Assembly (NCBI GenBank): GCA_037349315.1
Contig: JBAIAC010000023.1
Location: 35,812,501 to 35,876,500, forward strand
Source: Chelydra serpentina
Lineage: Eukaryota > Chordata > Testudines > Chelydridae
Reading direction: 5' to 3'
DNA: 64,000 nt
Both the position numbers and the translations under genes were made by a program. The notes under the pieces were generated by a model, which was not told the DNA's origin, ran no database searches, and saw nothing but the letters and a program-made list of their open reading frames with translations. This document shows positions 56,856-64,000 of the stretch, in pieces (position 1 is the stretch's first letter; each line of letters begins with the position of its first letter).

Positions 56856-57426
56856 CAGTGTTTCCTCTAATTTTTCCCATGCATGTGCAGAATGAATGTT
56901 GTTATGTGCACCTCCATATTGGTGCACATAACAAAATTCATGCGTCAGGGGTGGGGCCGAGGGTTTCGGCGTGTAGGAGGGGGCTCATGGCTGGAGCAGA
57001 GGGTTGGGGTGTAGGGGGGTGAGGACTCCGGCTGGGGGTGCGGGCTCTGGGGTGGTGCCGAGGATGAGGAGCTCAGGGCTGGGGCAGAGGGTGGGGGTGC
57101 AGGCTGCCCTGGGGCTACAGTGGGAAGAGAGGACCCCCACCCCAGCTCTCTCTCCCTGGAGCAGCAGCTGAGCTAGGGGGAAGAGGCACCTTTCCCTGCT
57201 GTGGCAGTTTTGGGGCTGGGGCTCCCCGTCCCCTTGTGAGCATGGGCCTGCCACCATTATAAACCTGGTACTGGCCGGGCTGGGCTGAGGCGGGGGGAGG
57301 GGTGCCTCTCCCTGCCCCAGCAGGTTCCGGGGCTGGGAGAGACGCATCTCTCCCTTCCGCAGCCCTGAGCGCCTGCGTGGTGCTTAATATGTTGCTGCGT
57401 GGCCGCGCAGCTTAGAGGGAACTTAG
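56856..57426. mobile_element. hAT-type non-autonomous element, 571 bp, nested
   Basis: The left end is CAGTGTTTCCTCTAATTTTT and the right end is GCAGCTTAGAGGGAACTTAG. Identical 8-mers GTGATGAC (56848-56855 and 57427-57434) flank it. Near the left end TATGTGCACCTCCATATTGG and TGCACATAACAAAATTCATG form a short hairpin. The centre is G-rich (GGCTGGGG/GGGGTG words). The minus-strand frame of 120 codons is compositional. Confidence 0.92.
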
Positions 57427-57573
57427 GTGATGACCCAGCGCCTCCCAGCCTTCCCTGCTCGTACCAGTCCGACTTTGGGTGTCCAAGCAGTAGATCTGAC
57501 CAGACACTGTCAGGTCCCCCTTTTCGACAGGACTTTCCAGTTGAAAACCGGGCACCTGGGCACCCTAATCTGG

Positions 57574-57935
57574 CCTTGAAAACTTCAAAAGTAAAAAGGA
57601 AAGGTGGAATCTCTCAACTGAGTAAACACACATTGCAGCCGTTCAAAGTGTCAAGAGCCTAGGAGAGTAGGAAATACATTTCTATACAGGATTTACACAC
57701 CCCTTTCCATCTCCTGGGGGTGGGGGATTTTTATCATCAAGTAGGGATAGGGACATGTGGCCCTTAGAAACCAAAAACACCCTTTAGCAAATTTCCCCCT
57801 ACCCTGGGGATTGCTATATTCCCCACCTTTTCTGTAGTGATCTCTAACGCTAGGAGTCAGTGTGGAAAAGTTATCTCAGCCTCCCTCCATCTGACATCTA
57901 AATCACCAGACACAGGAAAGAAACGGTGGGTGATG
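57574..57935. other. Non-coding stretch, no gene seen
   Basis: No gene or bounded element was recognised. Confidence 0.45.
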
Positions 57936-57940
57936 GGCTG

Positions 57941-57966
57941 GGGGTGGGTGGGTGGGTGGGTGGGGG
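57941..57966 (+). repeat. GGGT repeat, G-quadruplex-prone
   Basis: The tract has at least five consecutive G-runs of three or more separated by single T, a sequence type known to fold into very stable parallel G-quadruplexes. Its effect here is not known. Confidence 0.85.
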
Positions 57967-59473
57967 AGTTCAGGCTTTCCAAACTAACTGTTGCCAAGGA
58001 GAATGCAGCTGAGAGTGACACATGATGCTAGTGGGGGAGAGAGGAGAAATCCACCACTTACTCAATGCCCTGTGAGTAGGTATTTTGCCTAGGAATCTTT
58101 TATCAAAATGAAACACAAAGGGCCTCAGACCTAAATAGCTTGTCCTAAAATGAGCCCCCAATATTTGCCACTGCATCCGTGTGTGCACACAGAATCCCCT
58201 GCACTGATGCATACAAAACCAACACTGGGTACATTTCGTACTGTTCCCAGGGGGGTCAGATTTTTAAAGATGTGTGTATGCAACTTGGCCATGTGCAACT
58301 CTTGCAGCTGTTTTTGGTGCAGCCACAGTTGCAGAAAAGCAAGTTCATCATTCGTGCAAAAACATCTTTTAGATTGCAAGCTTCTTGGGATGGAAACCAT
58401 GACTTGAGTTATGTGCTGTTTATTGCTGAGCAAACGGTTAGTGCCAAATTAATAATAATATATTTAACCAAACTCATCCCTGGTATAAATCATTGAAGAA
58501 ATGCTCTCACGTAATATCTGTTTTGCAAGCATAGAAAAAAAAGAGGCCATGCTGACTGGTTTACCCACCAGCACAGAGGCCAAATGAACCTTTACATTTT
58601 TTATCTTGTTTAGCTTTGGGCACTATGGCTTACTGCTGAGACATGAAAATCATTACAGGTCACTGAAGGACAATGGAGCTATTTACACCAGGTAAGGATC
58701 TGACCCGATGCTTCTAATCTGTTTTTGGAAATACCATTTTTGGAGAATGGTGTTTCTGAGTATGATATAACTTGGCCTAGATACAATCTCTGGCTTGCTT
58801 CTACAATTCTAAGCAAGGAATGCAGCGTGCAGGATCAGTCCCTTCCTAGTACTGCATTGTATTGTAATTCCTTGATTGGCCCTAAGATGGCAGCTCCACA
58901 CAGATTTATTAGTAAATTGGTTAGGCACAAGCAAAATGACCTACCTGGATGTGTCCACACAAAGTAATACTCTGAGACAAACCAGTGTGGAATACATCTG
59001 AACACTTATCTACATGTTTATAATTAAATGAAGGAAATGGAAAAATGCCATACAGTTTCTAAGGCTACATCTGGTTCTGTTTTAAAGGTCTCTCTTTCAT
59101 GCGTACTGTACATATCTTAATCCAAATGTTTATTTTGTTCTCATCTCATCTGGGAAGACAAGTGTGTGGCAGAATTCTTTCATGGCACAATTCATCACTG
59201 CTCACATTTCATTTTGCGGTTATAGGGTCTTAATATTTCCCAGTTACCTTTCATTTCTTGTGTAGGCTCCTTGCTTTCTACCATGCTGCCCATCATGCAA
59301 AGAACCTTCCAATCCCAGTGCAAAAGATCCTTCTCTTCTCATTCCAGACTCACTTCTTCAGTGAGGCCCGACACATTAACCCATGCCATTTGTTTGCCTT
59401 CTCCACCCTATTTATAGGGGAGTGAAAGAGAGAAGGGAAAATGGATGACTACAGGAAGAAAAAAGCCACAGAA
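57967..59473. other. Non-coding stretch, no gene seen
   Basis: The overlapping frames at 58131-58496 on both strands have no recognisable motif. Fold-back scraps (ATTTACACCAGGTAAGGATC) lie near 58681. Confidence 0.5.
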
Positions 59474-59478
59474 AACAC

Positions 59479-60361
59479 TGTGACACTACACCCCATATTC
59501 TTCATAGAGATATTGTTATGATATGATTATGGCATAACTATGATGTATTTTATGCAAGATAGGTCATGTAAGACATCACTGAAAAGGTTATGATTCATTG
59601 AATATGATTATCCTATTTGTATGCATGTATCATTTTGGTATCTGAAGTTAGGAATATTGTCTATGGATCTATTACAAATGTGTTTACACCTGGGGAACAC
59701 CCACTAGGCAGGATGCAATCAGTGTAGATGGCTGGCTGGGAAGGGCCATTAGGGAGAACAATAAGTCTTAGAAGATGCAAATCTCCTACCCGGGAGCCTT
59801 CCTGAGGACGCTACAAACAGCCTCCGAGTCATGGTTGCTGTTTCCCTATAGGGGCATGTGACCAAGTCACCTGGTACTGGACTCCATCATAGAACACCAG
59901 TGTTTTTCAACTGAAAGGCATGGGAACCAAGCTTGGAGACAAAGGGTTCAAGGAACAAGAACTGAACTGGGCGGGGAAAGGGCTGAACCCAGGCTAGAGG
60001 GATTTCTAGCCTGTGAAAGGAAGATCTGAGGTTTTAAGCTGCAAGCAAGTGCAGCTTGCCCTCAAGAATCTCTGCAAACTGCCTGAACCAACAATTAGGG
60101 TGAGAATTTGCTACTCATATCCAATTTCTTTAGTATATTAAGCTTAGATTGCATTTTTGTTGTATTTGCTAGGTAATCTGCTTTGATTTGTTTGCTATCC
60201 CTTGTAATCATTTAAAATCTATCTTTTGTAGTTAATAAACTTTGTTTTTGTTTTGTCTAAAACCAGTGTGTGGAAATCATAACTGGGGGGCAGAAATCTG
60301 TTGCATATTTTCCTCAGTAGTTCCCCAGTTCCAGGTGGCATCCTGGGACGAACCTGCCACA
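59479..60361 (+). mobile_element. Solo LTR of an endogenous retrovirus, 883 bp
   Basis: It starts TGTGACACTACACCCC and ends GAACCTGCCACA. Identical 5-mers AACAC flank it (59474-59478 and 60362-60366). AATAAA at 60234-60239, followed by a T-rich TTTGTTTTTGTTTTG, is the poly(A) signal and sets plus orientation. The AT-rich 5' part (TATGATATGATTATGGCATA) matches an LTR type I recall as common in turtles. No internal genes flank it. ERV class is not determined. Confidence 0.85.
60234..60239 (+). promoter_or_regulatory. Poly(A) signal within the solo LTR
   Basis: AATAAA followed by a G/T-rich stretch within 20 bp, the standard cleavage context. It lies about 125 bp before the LTR end. Confidence 0.65.
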
Positions 60362-60589
60362 AACACATTCTAAAGTACCACTTATTCTAGGTCTACTAGT
60401 GTGTTGTGTCTTGTCTGTGTTTGCCTTTTAAGCGGTACATTCCTTGAATTGTATTTGTGTGCTTTACACCATGCAGAGACGTTACCAGATCTTAGTATAT
60501 AATAATGCCACGAAGCTGTGTCCTATTGAGGTCCTAATTATAATTGCTTTATTTTTAAATTTAGTTTTTAGCAATAACCAACACTATTC

Positions 60590-60655
60590 GTGTTTGTATA
60601 GCATCTGGAACATTGGGGCCCTCATCTCAGCTGAGGCCTACCCTCGTGGAATGCA
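60590..60655. repeat. Old interspersed repeat, partial copy
   Basis: TTTGTATAGCATCTGGAACA and TTGGGGCCCTCATCTCAGCT echo the TTTGTA...TAGCACCTAGGAGCCC opening of the family at 5781-5884. The CAATCTAA end is absent. Confidence 0.35.
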
Positions 60656-60912
60656 AATAGTGATAATAATCATATTGTTATTTTTCTTGCCATTTTTCAG
60701 TCTTCTACATTGCATGACAAAGCAACGGGACAGTAACACAGTGTATCAATGGCTCTCATTTATGTTTGATAGATATAATATCACATCCAGAAAATATCTC
60801 TCTTGAGCTTGAGTTTACTACATTATTTTCTGTTTTAGTGCCCTTTAGCAGAGGTGACAGTTCAACACCAGCCAGGGTCTCTTCCATAACAGTGGAATTG
60901 GATATCACATCG

Positions 60913-61180
60913 TAAGAACATAAGAGCAGCCATACTGGGTCAGACCAAAGGTCCATCTAGCCCAGTATCCTGTCTTCTAACAGTGGCCAATGCTAGGTGC
61001 CCCAGAGGGAATGAACAGACAGGTAATCATCAAGTGATCCATTCCTTCCCAGTTTCTGGCAAACAGAGGTTAGGGACGCCATCCCTGCCCATCCTGGCTA
61101 ATATCCATTGATGGACCTATCCTCCATGAATTTATCTAGTTCTTTTTTGAATGCTGTTAGTCACCTTTCTTTATGACAAA
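60913..61180 (-). mobile_element. CR1-like LINE 3' end
   Basis: On the minus strand it ends with GACCTTTGGTCTGACCCAGT, ATGGCTGCTCTTATGTTCTT. Further 5' it reads CTGGGGCACCTAGCATTGGC and TAGGTCCATCAATGGATATT. The TTCTTATG tail and body match a CR1 subfamily common in turtles and crocodilians (from memory). It is about 270 bp and 5'-truncated. The upstream end with TTCAAAAAAGAACTAGATAA is the usual end of the CR1 coding region. Confidence 0.75.
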
Positions 61181-62750
61181 AGTTCTTTGGATTCTCTCTC
61201 TCTCTCAGAGATGTATCATCACAGTTTCCCTTGCAAGTTGTCACTACCTTTGTAATCTGTTATGGACTCTCTGACGTTATTTAATAAATGGTAAATTTCC
61301 ACTTGGCATTGAGTTCTTCACTGTTCTCATCAGCATACATTTCCTATGTCTCCCAGCCTTTCTAAATGTCTATTTATTTTAACATATTGGTTTCCATGCT
61401 TTGGTTTCTCCCTGTGTCAACTGATCTATACTTTTCTTCAGGCTTCAACATTTCTTCTGATGTCCCTGACTTCCTGTTCTGGTATGTTTTCATCCCAATG
61501 ATAGGCCTTGAAACAACTGATATAATGCAGCTAATTTCTTTTTGCAAATAGATTCCGAATCTCATCATAATTTAGTAGCTTCTATCAAGTTTGTCCTTCT
61601 CCCTGATGAGGACCAGATTGATGTAACAATTATAGACAGCTGACATCATTATATAAATAACCGACCAAACTATTTCAGTCAGTCAAGGTAAAATTTTAAC
61701 TTTGCAACAATAACTGGTTATCTAACATCACAACCTGGAAGGAGTTTAAACTTGAGGACAGTACTTCTTCCCTTTTGTTTTTGAACCTCTGTATAGTCAA
61801 TTTTGTTGTTGTGTCTGGATAAACTTCACTGCTAGAGTTCTCTCTTAAGTTGAAACAGGATGTTTGCAAGAGCTTACAACTTATCTGCACAGAGATTAAT
61901 GGGTCTGTCTACAACCATGTGCTTTAATCTTTAGTAAGACATGTTGGCCCATCCATGTTCTTCCATTTCAATGTACAACCTGTGCTCCCAGTGTAATGCT
62001 GCATTGTCTCTTGGTATTGAATCTGTGATTACTTTATGATCATCACCACCACATCATGTTTGGATACTACATTCACAATTAACCACAGTTGACTATAGAA
62101 CTCTTAATTTTCATCACCTGTCATAGCGGACGTATAGGTCTACATAATGCTTGGGCTAGCTGGAATGTTAATTGAAGGAGGCTTTAGGTAAATCACTATG
62201 GGCCAAATATAACCTGTAAGCAAACACAATTCTGTTAACATCAATTGGCCATGCATGACATTGTGGATGTAGTAGAATCTTTATTTTGAAAGTATGTCAC
62301 TGAGCATTAGTCCCTATCTTTCAAGGGTGCCAGTCAAGAGAACTTGAGAAAGCTCCTTCTGTTCTGTATAGTTTCTTATACCATACTCATCACTGTAGCA
62401 TCTGAGTGCCTTCCACTAAGCAATGTGACTATACATCTGCTGCATGTTGTCTGGTCTCTCATCCTCTCGCAGGAGGAGAAGCAATTGCAATGTAGTGTCC
62501 ATGTATCATCCCCGAATGTCAATATTTGAGAAATGTGTCGCTTGAGCTAGAACCTGCAATATATCCATTCAATGTAATGATGTTCTAACTTCCAAAGCAC
62601 TCTTGAAACAAAGCACGGTTGTTTTCCAGCTAACCGAATGAGAAGTTCATATCTAACCAGCCTATATTGTCTTCTTGAGAGATGGTGGTAAAGGATCTTC
62701 TAAGAATAAGAAAATTAAGTGGGCAGCTAAGGGGCCTTCAATTTACCATA
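61181..62750 (-). pseudogene. Possible decayed coding sequence, unidentified
   Basis: Several minus-strand frames (about 61374-61568, 61696-61890 and 62340-62530) have Lys/Glu/Asn-rich, protein-like composition and follow one another with stops and frame changes. This could be a decayed transposon polyprotein or transposase. I cannot name a family. Codon-level support is weak and short plus-strand frames also exist, so plain non-coding DNA remains the main alternative. Confidence 0.2.
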
Positions 62751-62939
62751 CAGACACTCCCCGACTTACGGAAATCTGAGTTACGGAAATCCACGCTTAT
62801 GGAAAAAGCTCCATAAGCTAAAAATAGGCTTTTTTTTTTTTTTTGCATAATGGTCGGAGATATGTCTCCGACTTACGCAAATTCCCAGTTATGCAAGGCA
62901 TTCCGGAACGGAACACTTGTGTAAGTCGGGGAGCGGCTG
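62751..62939. mobile_element. Tc1/mariner-like MITE, 189 bp
   Basis: The left end is CAGACACTCCCCGACTTACG and the right end is GTAAGTCGGGGAGCGGCTG, inverted with few mismatches. Inside, TGAGTTACGGAAATCC and CGACTTACGCAAATTCCCAG repeat the ACTTACG motif, with a T16 run near the centre. A TA precedes the left end, but no TA follows the right. Superfamily is inferred from the remembered CCCCGACTTACG family. Confidence 0.7.
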
Positions 62940-63489
62940 ACCTTCTTTATTTAAAATATCAAGAATGAGACTGGGCTTATATGCAGAACACTGACACTGC
63001 CCTGTGAGGAAAATGGAAATTACCATGAGTTTGTGATGAAACATAAGTTTTTCTTCTTGTTAATCATTAACCATTCAGTCACATATGAGTATTGCTAATC
63101 CTATTTGAGAACAAACAATGAGTTATTGGCTACTAGAGCTGGCTGACTAGAACAAAGAGGGACTGATACATATTTTCAAGAATACGTGTGGCGAGTTCAC
63201 TTTGCTTTTAATTGGGATGGGGATCATATTAATTTGTTTACGAGTTATTCATATGATTGTTGGTTTATTTGTGAAAATGTATGGGAGTCACAAAAGATTA
63301 ATGAATGGATGATTCATTGTAAAATTTATACCAGGACTGTTGTTGGTTATTTTCCTGTTTTAACAGTTCTGATCATCCAATCACAGAACAGAAGAACACA
63401 CATCTCATTTAGGTGATCAGTCAGATGCCAGGAGTAATTAACAATGAATTGTTTGCAAAACACCATAGAGTGACATTTACACAAATACT
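62940..63489. other. Non-coding stretch, no gene seen
   Basis: AT-rich. No gene or bounded element was recognised. Confidence 0.45.
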
Positions 63490-63690
63490 AATAATTACCC
63501 TACCACCTAGGAGCCCTAGTTGTGGTTGGTGCTGTAGAAGAAAAAGACGGCCTCTGCCCCAAGGAAGTTGCAGTCTAAGACAAGAGACAACAGATGGATA
63601 CAGACAGGCAAGAGAGTACAATGAGACAATATAGGTCAGCATGATAGGCAGTGGTCTGAGCAGACCATCAGCCTTAATTTGTTTGCATGA
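63490..63690. repeat. Old interspersed repeat, longest copy
   Basis: CCACCTAGGAGCCCTAGTTG, GACGGCCTCTGCCCCAAGGA, GTTGCAGTCTAAGACAAGAG, ACAACAGATGGATACAGACA and CAGCATGATAGGCAGTGGTC appear in order. It is the longest copy in the window and shows the family runs at least 70 bp beyond the CAGTCTAA point where 5781-5884 stops. Confidence 0.6.
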
Positions 63691-64000
63691 ACTATTCAAT
63701 TAATATTAATAAAAAAACAAGCATCATTGCAGAAATTATGATTTATTTGCAAATGATCCATGATCAGAAAAAAGACCAAATGTGGTCCTATAAATCAAAC
63801 AGATGATAAAAAAACCTGGTGAGGTTGCAGATAATTATAGAACAAGTGGGCTGCATTGCAGAAAAGACAGCAGCCAGGTTTCATGGTGTCTGGCAACATT
63901 GCATCTTGAGGGCAGGTTTGACTGAACAACCTTTACATAAAAATCTAACTTTGCCTGCTCCTCTTGCACTTGTCCCTTCTGCTGTTGTTATGTCACAAGT

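Larger units (their letters stand above)
56229..57568. mobile_element. Outer element of a three-element nest
   Basis: The left end is ATTAGGGTTACCGACTTTG and the right end is GGGCACCTGGGCACCCTAA, with ACTTTCCAGTTGAAAACCGG just inside. This resembles a turtle DNA element with AGGGTTGCC ends. The 5-mers TCTGG at 56224-56228 and 57569-57573 are the only repeated flank, so the exact ends and superfamily are uncertain. Two insertions sit inside it (56251-56611 and 56856-57426). Without them roughly 400 bp remain. Confidence 0.55.

Noticed and set aside
1..64000. CRISPR arrays, operons or phage-like gene blocks
   Set aside because: No regular spacer arrays, dense gene order or ribosome-binding sites; the repeat content is clearly that of a reptile genome.

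Overview
The window looks like euchromatic, non-coding DNA from a cryptodire turtle, either intergenic or deep inside a large intron. The main evidence is a tRNA-derived SINE at 8836-9017 (minus strand). It has recognisable A and B boxes and a 3' tail shared with CR1, which is the structure of the cryptodire 'tortoise Pol III SINE'. CR1 fragments, hAT-type and Harbinger-type short DNA elements, a Penelope-like fragment, and solo LTRs of kinds common in turtle genomes support this. The species assignment is an inference from remembered repeat families; no database was searched.

I found no convincing protein-coding gene, tRNA, rRNA, CRISPR array or bacterial-type operon. All long open frames are under about 175 codons. 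Most are chance frames, and the longest lie in GC-rich repeats such as the LTR at 52591-53791. Two places (9627-9965 and about 61370-62530) have protein-like translations that I cannot identify. They are listed at low confidence as possible decayed coding sequence.

Layout. 1-12 kb: mostly unique AT-moderate DNA with short fold-back repeats, a MIR-like scrap, the SINE, and a 125-bp hAT-type MITE. 12-23 kb: a 370-bp solo LTR, a Harbinger-like element, a MIR-like SINE, CR1 remnants (one carrying a fold-back insertion), an LTR-like segment, a TG microsatellite, a 283-bp hAT element, and a 400-bp fold-back element split by a second copy of the same hAT MITE. 23-35 kb: an old CR1 tail, two tandem repeats, a fold-back element, and a Penelope-like inverted dimer with 12-bp target duplications. 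35-52 kb: a partial fold-back element, an 818-bp hAT element with a C-rich minisatellite core, a 223-bp hAT element, and an LTR-like segment. 52-58 kb: the richest accessory region, with a minus-strand solo LTR split by a hAT element, a 272-bp hAT element, and a three-element nest (outer element carrying a mariner-type and a hAT-type insertion), then a GGGT-repeat tract. 58-64 kb: an 883-bp solo LTR, a CR1 3' end, a Tc1/mariner-like MITE, and an old interspersed repeat.

The strongest observations are structural. Many insertions can be delimited to the base by their target-site duplications, which gives a relative order of events. Two elements of different superfamilies share the same GC-rich inner module. 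The Penelope-like dimer keeps a hammerhead-ribozyme-like fold with a degraded core. I saw no previously undescribed biological system in the sense of a functional gene set.
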